A stretch of 64,000 nucleotides of DNA from NCBI GenBank assembly GCA_020746875.1, contig JAGTJL010000012.1, forward strand, positions 1,550,001 to 1,614,000. The letters are read 5' to 3'. Below the pieces are notes generated by a model that saw nothing but the letters and a program-made list of their open reading frames with translations, ran no database searches and was not told the origin of the DNA. Positions 1-10,929 of the stretch are shown piece after piece (within the stretch, counting starts at the first letter, position 1; the number at the start of each line of letters is the position of its first letter). The stretch comes from Rhexocercosporidium sp. MPI-PUGE-AT-0058 (taxonomy: Eukaryota; Ascomycota; Leotiomycetes; Helotiales). The translations under genes were made by a program, and so were the position numbers.

Positions 1-53
1 CATCATAGGATTCGCTGAGATAGAGTCATCAATGGTATCAGAATAGATTATTA

Positions 54-1758
54 TTAGTATCCGACTATCTTCAACCCACCAGGAAGTGCAACAACCTGAC
101 TATTTGCCTGGTCGAGGCATGCAGATAGAATTACAGCCGCTCCATCAGCTTCTGTAAGACAAAGCTTCGAGCTACGACTGATGGCATTTCCCGAATATGT
201 GTAGTCCCATTTCTGGGCCACTCTTCTCGAGCATCTTGATAGCCCAACATTACCACCTCCAAGATCAGTCAGACAATCCAATGGAGAAGCGAGCGTTCTG
301 ATAGTCCCATCGCTCTTAGTCTGCCAGACCTGTCCATCTGCCGCGGTAGGATTCGCCCAACTTAACCCTTGGGAAGTTGCAGTTAATGTAGTAAGCGAAT
401 AGGTGTTGAAGATCATGCCGGTTGGTATGCTACCACATGGGCCGTTCGGAGCCGAGAGCCTGAAGATTGCCGTTCCATGAGACGGCACATCTTGGGCAGT
501 CACTTCTTTGAAGGCATGTCTAGACTCTCCTGTCCACAGATCCTTTACTCGAGCGGCAGGAAGAGCAGGAAGTCCGATCCGCGCAAAAGAGACAATATGG
601 CTGGCAGTACTGTTGCCTCGATTGAGAATTGTGAGGAGTCTATCCCCGTTTGCGAGATCCTTTGTCAAAATATCCCACGTTCCATCTTGGCTTACAAGAG
701 TGGCCTGTAAGGCTAACGGATCTTGATCGACTGCAATAATATCCCTGTTGCCCAGGTACTCAATTTCCATGGAACTGAGGTCTGGAACCCATGCGCTGAT
801 GATAAGAGGAGCCGAGAAAGAGGACCAGAGAGCGAAATGTGACCTCTTCTCTTCCAAAGTGTAGTCGAAGTGATCGACATTCAAGAAATCGGGATCGTTG
901 AAATACCCCGGCTTCTGATAGCGAGCCAGTCGTACTTGTTGCCCGTAGTTGAACATGATGCTATCCCATCCGGTGATATCTGGCCAGTAAAGTGTTGAGT
1001 TGAACACTAATGAATCTCGTGAATGACGAGCGAGTTGTCCAAACTTTGGAACCCAATCCATGACCTTGTACCAATTTGTGAGATTCGCAGCTTCAGCGAA
1101 ATATGCCGGGGCCGACTCGGAAAAGACCATGGGATTCTTCGTCTCTTTCCTGATGTCCTCCAGTACATCGTGCCAGTGGCCATATACCGACTTATACTCT
1201 TCTTCCGTTCCAGTTGGCATATTGCAGCCATCCAATTTGACAAACTCGAATCCCCAATCGGCGAAAGTCTGGGCATCGAGGGCTTCATAACCAAAAGCTC
1301 CAGGATAGCCACCGCAACTCAGGTTTCCAGCATCGGTGTAGATCCCCGGTATGAAGCCAAGCTCTTTCAGATACTTGGTAAGCCAGGGCAGTCCTCGTGG
1401 GAATTTCTTGGTGTCCCATTCCATTGAACCATTTGCAGCACGCTCCATAGTACTCCAACAGTCATCGAGATTGATGCGGTTGTAGCCTGCATCTAGAAGC
1501 CCGAATTTGACTATTGAATGGGCTGTCTCAACAAAGACGGATTCATTCAGGCCGCACATCAAAGCTGCCCACTAAATGATTGGGGCGTCAGTACGTTGGG
1601 CACAAATTCTCGAGGTCCGAACGGGAGTGGTCACAGGCACTACCTACATTATTGTACCCCATAGGCGGTGTTGGTTGTAAAATCTGCGCTGAGGATATCA
1701 AGCATGGAAGAGCCCCGAGTGCGACCAGCAGATATGTGAACAGATGAGAAGCCATCAT
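54..1758 (-). CDS. Secreted GH27 alpha-galactosidase with ricin-type lectin tail
   Basis: Exons 1758..1648 and 1571..54 on the minus strand, intron of 76 bases, 542 aa. The protein should release terminal alpha-1,6-galactose from galacto-oligosaccharides and galactomannan outside the cell. A hydrophobic signal peptide (about residues 1-24) is followed by the family start PTPPMGYNNW, which is rebuilt only by the splice (YNN from exon 1, W from exon 2). Typical GH27 landmarks are YNRINLDDCW, the nucleophile motif KLDGCN (Asp near residue 151) and the acid/base motif FNDPDF (near 262). The last ~100 residues carry a ricin-B/CBM13-like module (VWQTKSDGTI, LDCL, KWDY, LCL) that probably binds sugar. 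The start is one of two adjacent ATGs (1758 or 1755). It is transcribed divergently from the spherulin-like gene. The family call is firm; the exact substrate is inferred. Confidence 0.93.
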
Positions 1759-2980
1759 ACTAAGACGGCGGATGGAGAGATCGAGGCACAAGAACAGAAG
1801 TTCTAGGTTTGAACTTTTAGAGCCTTCGAAATCGACAATTCTCGAATAGTTGAACGCCATCTCAGCCATGATATTCCTCATATACTTATGAACTTCTCGA
1901 AGATCTCCCGACCCACAGATACCGGATTGTTACACAGCAGCTCATGGACTGTTGGACTCAATCTACACATCCCACTGTTGACACTTGATAGGCACTGCAC
2001 GGCAGCACAGCTCCCGTATCCCCTGCAGCAATACGTGAAGGAGCTCCGACGCCCTTGAGCTTAAGCTGCTTCTCTGCTGACCCGGGCAGATCAAAGCCTG
2101 AGGACTCTGGGGTTGCTTGAAACGTTACTCGGCACCACGTTGGATTAGGCTCGGGATTGCAGATAATCGATGATAATAATAGAAGCTCGGTATGGATCTT
2201 GAAGACGGTTAGGCCGGCTGTATGTTTGGGTAATGAGGTTGTGCGATACCCCTCGCTTCCTCGCCTGAGGGGCTTGCTTACTGTGCTGTACCAGAGCTGC
2301 TGTGGTGCTTGGCGGTGCTTGGCAGAGCATTTCCCGTTCTTCAAAACCATTCACAGTACTTGGAAAGGCAGGGCCGTAGTGAAGACCAGAGTGATCCCAA
2401 TGATTAGCGGGGTCGATTTCTACACTTCTACCTCAAAATAAAAGGGACAGGTGCAAGCTTGGAAGAGTGGTATTGATACGTCTTTGGCTCCCGCCGCGGC
2501 TAGCGCCCCCTCCAAACTTACTTAACCAGTCTTGGCGATCGAATTCCCCCTATGGCCAGCTTCCCTGGATTGTACACTGTTGATTCAGAACATTGTTTGC
2601 TATGAGCCACCCTTTCACTCTATTATGACGTCTACCGTATCAAGCAGAACACATATCACGGTAATTATAGTATACAACGATACGCGAATCCACAACGACG
2701 TCCTGCAAGTGCCGGCACCAGGTTCTCCTGTCCCGAGTATATCATATGATGTCGATTCTCATCAGTTCAGCCTGATTTGTCCTTCGCTGTCCTGTTCCGA
2801 CGCGTGCGCAATCGATATTTCCTTCGCAATTGCGTATAGGCAAATACCATGCCAAGTTCACGATGGTGAAACTAGATTTCTCTTCCCAATGCCGTTCGGT
2901 CAATTCGAGTCGTTTGCACAAAGTTGCAGCCGACCAGCGTGGATATCAAGAACATCTGCTGCTCATCACCTATAGACGAG
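1759..2980. other. Divergent intergenic region
   Basis: This 1.2-kb spacer separates the start codons of the GH27 gene (minus) and the spherulin-4-like gene (plus), so it should hold both promoters. Open frames seen inside it lack domain signatures and overlap one another on both strands; I do not regard them as genes. Confidence 0.5.
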
Positions 2981-3796
2981 ATGGTCAACCCAGCATTTGT
3001 GCTTCTTCCTCTTTACCTATATCCGTACAACGAGACGTCGTGGAGTAACATCACGGCCTCGATCACCGCGCATCCGGACCTCAACTTTCAGATCATCGTT
3101 GCACCGAATCTTGCGAACGTCTTTCCGGACAAGAACTACGAGGTTGCTCTGGACGCTCTGAACAGCTTCACGAATGTTGTGACTCTAGGATATGTTCCAA
3201 TAAATTGGATTCATCGAGACCTCACCAACGTGCTCGCAGACATCAGCTGCTATGCCGCTTGGCCAAGCCATACCAACCCCAATATTGCAATCCAAGGCAT
3301 CTTCTTCGACGAAACGACCTCATCCTTGACTGAAGAGACTTGGGCATACATGAGCAACATAACCGCATTTACAAAGGACGCACTGGGACCAGGGAAGCAA
3401 CATGTATCATTCAATCCAGGTGTTGCTGTGGACAGAGCTTTTTACGACCTGGCGGATACGATCAACGTCTTTGAAAATGAATGGGCTGCATTCAATATCT
3501 CGGCACTGAATTCAACTCCTTCAGACTTACTCACAAGATCTACATATCTCATTCACGATTTCCCTCCAGACGAAGAGCTTCAAGCCCGCGTGATCAGCGG
3601 CCTTACGGATGCAAATGTGGGCGGAATGCTTCTTACGACCGAACAAAGCTACAACGAGCTATCCGATATGTGGCTGGAATTCTGCGAGGTGTTGGCCGAA
3701 AAAGTTGGTGGTGGAAATGTACCGGACGGACGGGTGCTGCCGATGGCTCCTGCAACATCTACCTCCACAGCGATCGCGTTCCAAAGTGGGCTCTGA
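2981..3796 (+). CDS. Spherulation-specific family 4 (spherulin-4-like) protein
   Basis: Single exon, 271 aa from the ATG at 2981. The opening FVLLPLYLYPYN and the motifs IVAPNLANVFPDKNY, VVTLGYVPINW, IQGIFFDET and HVSFNPGV match the spherulin-4 family (PF12138), proteins first described from Physarum encystment and common in fungi, with a TIM-barrel-like glycosidase-related fold. The acidic pair in FFDET lies where the family keeps its candidate catalytic residues. Biochemical function is not established. I prefer 2981 to in-frame upstream codons because homology begins right after it. No signal peptide is visible, although many relatives are secreted; an undetected upstream leader exon is possible. 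The C-terminus is Thr/Ser-rich. Confidence 0.8.
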   Translation: MVNPAFVLLPLYLYPYNETSWSNITASITAHPDLNFQIIVAPNLANVFPDKNYEVALDALNSFTNVVTLGYVPINWIHRDLTNVLADISCYAAWPSHTNPNIAIQGIFFDETTSSLTEETWAYMSNITAFTKDALGPGKQHVSFNPGVAVDRAFYDLADTINVFENEWAAFNISALNSTPSDLLTRSTYLIHDFPPDEELQARVISGLTDANVGGMLLTTEQSYNELSDMWLEFCEVLAEKVGGGNVPDGRVLPMAPATSTSTAIAFQSGL

Positions 3797-5227
3797 GGGC
3801 TCGATGACTATACATAACACGGCTGCATTGTACATATAGGTTGCATTCTAAGGCTGGGAAATTAGAGGCGGCGTTCTATCGCTGCTATGGTCGGTATAAA
3901 TCAACTCATGGTCTACACGAGTGGACCAATCATTCGCTGCTATTCGACCAGATTGCAGCAAGACACTGCCAGGAATATGTGGGTCGACAGTCTAGCTTTC
4001 ACTCCAGGAAGCCCGCATCAATTTCAGTTACTTGAACGTTCATTACGTCGAAAGGTCCAGTTCAAGTCGGAGTTGAATTCGTGTCAGAGGTACCGTTCTG
4101 CTCCAGGACTCTAGGGAGTACTATACGTAGGCTAAGAAATTTCAGGCACCTGTTCGCCGAAGTCGCCCGACGTCGAAGAGTCAATCTGTCCGCAAACATG
4201 CATTGCTCTTTTTTTCTGAGTCGAAGCGAGAGTTAATTAGTACAAAGAGCCAACCAGCCGTATTCTCGTGTCAGCATTTCTTCTGCAGCTTTTCTTTGAT
4301 TCTCTTGATTCTCTTGGGGTGGTGAAGCTTGGACTGCAATCAACGATTGCCTTGGCAAGGTGGACGAGTTATCAGTGATTGCTAATACTGTACTGCTCGG
4401 AGTAACGATCTCGCCGGCGGACTCTGGCAGTGACTCAAGCGGCGTATATCCTTGAGAGGAGATCTTTGAACCCCACAACTCCTTAGTGGCTGTTTAAGAA
4501 AAAAAGAAAGTCAAGTCTTGAAAACTGACCAGCGAAACAAGCCCGACATTGCGATCCCGCAGTCATCCATTGTTCCCGGTTCCGTCTGGCTCTTGTTTGC
4601 ACCATTGGGAAGCTGCAGCCCCTCCTTTTGTGCTACCATCTATCCCCGCAGCCTCGCTGATAGACGGCGTTCAGACAGGATGTCAGAGCCACTTATAATG
4701 ACTCGGGAACTGCGCGGATAGCCATTACAACTAATCGCGTAGCCTAACTCCTTGGCCGTCAACAGAGTGGATTAGTGGCTCCATCAAACAAAATTCCCAT
4801 CTCGCAAGCTGCTCCACCACGAGCTGTCCCCTCTCCTGATAGCTAGTGGCGAATAGCAGCCGCAGAAATGCACAAGGGCCATTGTATAAACTCAACATAG
4901 ATGCCTTCTGACCCACATGAACAAGTCCGATTTCTTAATCCCGGGTGGTGCAGGAGTCGACAGAGACCTCGAAGATCCCCTGGAAAATTGTTTATTGTCA
5001 AGCCGCGCGCACTTCCAACGCCAACTGCCTTTTTCTTTCCTTTGCTGCTCCTCATTCCTTTGAGATATCACATTTCCCCTCTATTAATGTTCAAGTGATC
5101 GCTGGACTTATAGAGCCCGCACTCCTTCTCCATTCTTGGTCCATTTCTTAGCCTATCATACCCCAGGCTGTCAGCCAAACAAACTTCGGTCAAGGATTTG
5201 GCGGGGAACGCCTGTGACGCCGATATC
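3797..5227. other. Intergenic region upstream of the ABC transporter
   Basis: About 1.4 kb holding the 3' end of the spherulin-like gene and the promoter and leader of the transporter. Small open frames overlap on both strands and show no family motifs. No RNA gene or repeat was recognised. Confidence 0.45.
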
Positions 5228-8200
5228 ATGTCTGAGAAAGGAACCTATGAGCTGTCTCCCAAGGCACTTGAAGAGGCCCCAATCGACGATTCAAACAACA
5301 CGACTCGAACTTCGATCGATACGGCGACAGATGCTGAGGTGCAGCGGGAGAACGTGCGACACGCAAATCCCAATGGCTTCTCTTCCATAAATTCTGGCAT
5401 TAACGTCGAAGCTGCAGAGGCGGAGTTCGCGACTTTGCAGAGGGAACTTTCTGGCATAAGCCAAACCAGCAGGCGCTTATCAAGAACACAATCGAGGCAA
5501 TCCAAGAAAGGTGTTAGCGAGAAGGATGTCGAGCAACTCGCCTCGGAAGACTCGACGACCGATGATGAAGCCTTTGATCTGGAGAGTACACTGCGGGGAA
5601 ATCATAACGTAAGATCAATGATAATGGGTTTCTAAATCTGAAAGCTGATTCTTTCTTAGGCAGAACAAGAATCTGGCCTTCGCCCTAAGCATATCGGTGT
5701 CATCTGGGATAATCTGACGGTGTCGGGAAATGGAGGCGTCACAAATTTTGTGAAGACCTTTCCTGATGCTTTCATCAGCTTCTTCAATGTCTTTGAGACG
5801 GCGATGAATGTCTTCGGCGTCGGCAAGAAAGGGAGAGAGGTCAAAATCTTGAAGGATTTCCGAGGTGTTGTGAACCCTGGCGAGATGGTCCTGGTTCTAG
5901 GCCGTCCTGGGTCAGGTTGCACGACTTTCTTGAAGGTCATTGCCAATCAGCGATTCGGTTACACTGGGGTCGATGGTGAAGTTCTCTATGGCCCATTTGA
6001 CTCTGCCACGTTCGCCAAACAGTACCGGGGAGAAGCTGTATACAACCAGGAAGATGATGTGCATCACCCCACTTTGACTGTCGGGCAAACTCTGGGGTTT
6101 GCTTTAGACACGAAGACCCCAGGGAAACGTCCCCAGGGCATGACAAAAGCAGACTTCAAAGACAGGGTCATCACTACTCTCCTAAAGATGTTCAACATTG
6201 AGCACACACGAAACACCATCGTCGGTAATCCGTTCGTGCGTGGAGTGTCTGGTGGTGAGAGAAAACGGGTTTCCATCGCGGAGATGATGGTTACCGCAGG
6301 CACAGTCTGTGCTTGGGATAATTCAACCCGTGGCTTAGACGCATCGACAGCTTTGGATTACGCCAAATCTCTCAGGGTCATGACGAATATCTACAAGACA
6401 ACCACCTTTGTATCTCTATACCAAGCTAGTGAAAACATTTACAAGCAATTCGACAAGGTGCTTGTCATCGATGCTGGACGGCAGGTGTATTTTGGACCTG
6501 CAAGTGAAGCCCGAGCTTACTTTGAAGGTCTTGGATTCAAGGAAAAGCCACGTCAGACTTCGCCAGATTTTTTGACTGGCTGCACAGATCAGTTCGAGCG
6601 GGAGTACGCTGACGGCCGGTCGTCGGAGAATGCTCCACACAGTCCAGAGACATTGGCAGAGGCATTTAACAAGTCCCAATTTGCAATCCAACTTGGCAAC
6701 GATATGGAGGCATATCGCAAGTCGATTGCAGAGGATAAGCAGAGGCAAGAAGACTTCCTGACTGCTGTCCATGACAGTAAGCGAAAAGGAGCATCGAAAT
6801 CCGTCTACAGCATTCCCTTTTATCTGCAAGTCTGGGCACTGATGCAACGACAATACCTGATCAAGTGGCAAGACAAGTTCTCTCTGGTTGTTAGTTGGAT
6901 TACGTCTATTGTTATCGCTATTGTCCTTGGAACTGTCTGGTTGGACTTGCCACAGACTTCTGCTGGTGCCTTCACTCGCGGTGGTCTTCTTTTCATCAGT
7001 CTCCTATTCAATGCCTTCCAGGCTTTTTCTGAACTTGCTTCTACTATGATTGGTAGACCAATTGTCAACAAACATAAGGCATATACGTTCCACCGACCTT
7101 CGGCTCTTTGGATAGCCCAGATCTTGGTCGATCTGCTGTTCTCGGCCACTCAGATTCTAGTATTCTCGATTATTGTTTACTTCATGTGCGGCCTCGTTCG
7201 AGATGCAGGTGCATTCTTCACTTTCTACATCGTCATTGTCAGTGGATACTTGTCCATGACTCTGTTCTTCAGAACTGTGGGATGTCTCTGCCCAGATTTT
7301 GATTATGCCATTAAGTTTGCCGCTACAATCATTACCCTTTTCGTCATTACCTCCGGCTACATCATTCAATACCAGTCTGAGAAGGTTTGGATTCGCTGGA
7401 TCTACTGGATCAATGCTCTGGGTCTCGGGTTCTCTGCTCTGATGGAAAACGAGTTCAGTCGCCTCACACTCACTTGCACTGGCGAGTCATTGATTCCGTC
7501 CGGGCCCAGCTACACCGACATCGATCACCAAGTCTGTACACTTGCAGGCAGTGTGGCCGGTACTAATCAAGTCTCGGGATCTGCATACATCACCGACGGC
7601 TTTTCTTATCGACCCGACGAACTCTGGCGAAACTTCGGAATCATCATCGCGCTGATTGCTTTCTTCTTAATTACCAACATGACATTGGGAGAGTGGATTA
7701 CGTTCGGTGCTGGTGGAAATGTTGCCAAAGTTTTCCAAAAGCCCAACAAGGAGCGGAACGAACTCAATGCAGCTCTCATCGCCAAGCGTGATGAACGACG
7801 GGCCGCTAAGGGTGATGCTCAAGGTTCTGAGATCAATATTACTTCCAAAGCTGTCCTTACCTGGGAAGGTCTCAACTACGACGTCCCCACTCCTGCTGGA
7901 CAATTGCGACTTCTGACTAACGTTTATGGCTACGTTCGACCTGGAGAGCTTACTGCCCTGATGGGAGCAAGTGGAGCCGGCAAGACTACCCTTCTCGATG
8001 TCCTGGCTGCTAGAAAGAACATTGGTGTCATCACTGGTGATATTCTTGTCGATGGTATTGCCCCCGGAAACGCATTCCAACGAGGAACCTCTTATGCCGA
8101 ACAACTTGATGTCCACGAAGCAACACAAACTGTCCGTGAGGCTTTGAGATTCTCGGCTGACCTTCGTCAACCATTTGATGTTCCCCAATCCGAGAAATAT

Positions 8201-9794
8201 GCTTACGTTGAAGAAATTCTCAGTCTGTTGGAGATGGAAGACATGGCTGATGCGATTATCGGAGACCCAGAGTCCGGTTTGGCTGTAGAGCAACGCAAGC
8301 GTGTCACCATTGGTGTCGAATTGGCTGCCAAGCCTGAGCTTCTGCTATTCTTGGACGAACCCACATCTGGTCTCGACTCCCAATCCGCATTCAACATTGT
8401 CAGATTCTTGAGGAAGCTTGCAAGCGCTGGACAGGCTATACTCTGCACCATCCATCAACCTAACGCTGCTTTGTTCGAGAACTTTGATCGTTTGTTGCTC
8501 CTACAGCGAGGTGGACAGACTGTCTACTTCGGCGACATTGGAAAGGATGCTTGTGTTCTGATCGACTATTTGCACAGACACGGGGCTGACTGTCCCCCTG
8601 ACGCAAATCCTGCTGAGTACATGCTGGACGCCATAGGAGCTGGACAAGCTGCTAGAGTTGGCGACAGAGACTGGGCCGAGATCTTCGCTGAATCACCCGA
8701 GCTGGCCAATGTCAAAGATCGAATCTCCCAGATGAAGACCGAAAGACTTGCAGATGTGGCCACTCATGTCAAAAAAGACGAGAGAGAATTCGCAACTCCG
8801 CTCATACACCAGCTTAAGGTTGTCCAGAAGCGAACCAACCTCGCATTCTGGCGGTCACCCAATTATGGCTTCACCCGCCTTTTCAACCATGTCATCATTG
8901 CGCTCCTCACTGGTCTTGCCTATCTCAATCTCGATGACTCTCGCCAGTCGTTACAATACAGAGTCTTCGTCATCTTCCAGGTCACTGTTCTTCCTGCCCT
9001 TATTCTCGCCCAGGTCGAGCCAAAATACGCCATGTCGCGTATGATTTATTATAGAGAAGCCTCGTCCAAGATGTACGGCCAATTCGCTTTTGCATCCTCA
9101 TTGGTCGTCGCTGAGATGCCATACTCCATTCTTTGCGCAGTGGGATTCTTCTTACCAATCTACTACATGCCAGGATTCCAGACCGCGTCCTCGCGAGCAG
9201 GTTACCAATTCTTCATGGTTCTCGTCACCGAACTATTCTCCGTCACCCTCGGTCAGATGGTTGCCGCCATCACGCCCAGCCCTTTCATTTCCGCGCTGCT
9301 TAACCCCTTCATCATCATCACATTCGCTCTCTTCTGTGGTGTCACAATCCCCAAGCCTCAAATCCCCAAGTTTTGGCGCGCATGGCTCTACCAACTCGAC
9401 CCCTTCACCCGTCTCATCGGCGGCATGGTCGTCACTGAACTCCACGACCGCAGCGTAACATGCACCAACTCGGAACTGCAGCGCTTCTCTTCGCCGAGTG
9501 GTCAGAATTGCGGAGATTACATGGCCGATTTCTTTCAAACTGGCGGACCCGGGTACATCGTCAGCAATGTAACCAGTGCATGCGAATATTGTGCCTACAA
9601 AGTCGGTGACCAGTTCTACTCTGGCCTTGGTTTTGAGTTCAGTAATCGCTGGAGAGACCTTGGTATCTTGATCGCGTTCATTGGCAGTAACTTGATTTTC
9701 CTGTTCCTTGGTGTAAGTATCATCGCCCCCTTGCTAAAGAATACTTTGCTGATTGTTTCCATAGTCGAGATACCTCAACTTTAACCGCAGATAA
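5228..9794 (+). CDS. PDR-type (ABCG) full-size ABC transporter
   Basis: Exons 5228..5608, 5660..9712 and 9765..9794; 1487 aa, the usual length for fungal pleiotropic drug resistance pumps of the plasma membrane. Order is NBD1-TMD1-NBD2-TMD2. NBD1 has the PDR-type deviant Walker A GRPGSGCTT (near residue 207), signature VSGGERKRVS and Walker B region WDNSTRGLD. NBD2 has the canonical Walker A GASGAGKTT (near 895), the degenerate signature AVEQRKRVT and LLFLDEPTSGLDS. This asymmetry of one weak and one active ATP site is a family hallmark. Each half ends in about six hydrophobic segments. The N-terminal ~150 residues are charged and cytosolic. The short last exon restores the ending SRYLNFNRR; ignoring that intron would give a false C-terminus. 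Likely role: ATP-driven efflux of hydrophobic drugs or plant or microbial compounds. The substrate cannot be read from the sequence. Confidence 0.95.
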
Positions 9795-10929
9795 AGGATT
9801 TACATTTCAGCACAGAAAGCATCCATCAAAATACGTTTTGTTTGTCATTTATAGGAATGTGTTCAGCAGTGATTTACTCGTCTTTTCATTGGTTTGGGGT
9901 ATATTAGAAGGGGTGTGTATCTAGGTAGGATAAATAGAAGACCTGTATGTTGTACATAAAATTCTACAAAATATATCTCGTATGTAATAAGTACATGATA
10001 CTCGCTCGTGATTGCCTGCTCTCAGCAACGGTAGGTTTCTGCTGAAAGATGGATAACTAGTAGCTTTCAACTTTTTCCAGACGATAATAGTTCCAGTAGT
10101 AGGATCAAAATCTTAAAGTAATCCAAAGCCGCTGAGAGTTGTGTTGCGGTCTACCGGACCTAGAGCTCCGCCGGGCCACGTGCTAGTTTCAGTCAAATTT
10201 TCCCGTCTTCGTCTTGATGGGAATTCAAAATGTGCATCATGCACCTCTTCCCCGACAGGCATTTATTAGATTGAGACGTCCCTCGACTTAGTGATTACAC
10301 AGAGAAGCGGAACACGAACAGTGAATTCTGCTAGTAGCTGCCGCTGTTTGATAGTAGGTAGTGGCAGAAGTATGCCGAGATGAACTCAAAACAGCGCCGC
10401 AGGTCATCTACACAGTACTCATGATCATGACCCTTCAAGCTCCTGGACCTCATCTAAATCACGTCAGTTCATTTCATCGTTTCCACAACACAGCACGCGT
10501 CTCGCAAGTGTACTTGTACTGTCTACACTCGTTGGCGGACGAATGAGAGAGTCACTCTCTCTTCAACTGAAGAATTGTTCTTTCAGCCATACAGGGGTGC
10601 AGATTGCAATGGCAATCGGACGATATGCCCATGAATCGCGACAAAAACACTTGATCCATAGAGACCTTGCAGCCAGCTGTTACAGCACCACTAAAGAAAA
10701 AGTGGCCTGACTTGCCGGGGGCAGGGTGCACTGTTAGAACCCCAGCTCTCAGCCACAATCTGAACCCTTCATCCTGTGGACTGTACACCTCAAGAAAGTT
10801 CGGCCTCATTGCGACACCTTCTCTGCGCTCTCTCGACCCATTTGCGCGACCTGTCTGGATACTGGAAGGGGATGTGGATGTGGATGTGGCCTCCGACGAC
10901 AAGATTACCCATCTTGACAATGCTAGAGG
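9795..10929. other. Intergenic region between ABC transporter and phytochrome
   Basis: About 1.1 kb with the transporter 3' region (AT-rich, 9,800-10,020) and the phytochrome promoter and leader. No gene, RNA or element was recognised other than the short GATGTG repeat listed separately. Confidence 0.45.
10871..10888 (+). repeat. Three GATGTG hexamers in the phytochrome leader
   Basis: GATGTG occurs three times in tandem about 40 bases before the phytochrome start codon. It is a short simple repeat in probable 5' UTR with no known function. Confidence 0.7.

Noticed and set aside
2532..2975. 147-codon open frame ahead of the spherulin-like gene
   Set aside because: Random-looking composition; it lies in the shared divergent promoter and shows no leader peptide that splices into the downstream gene.
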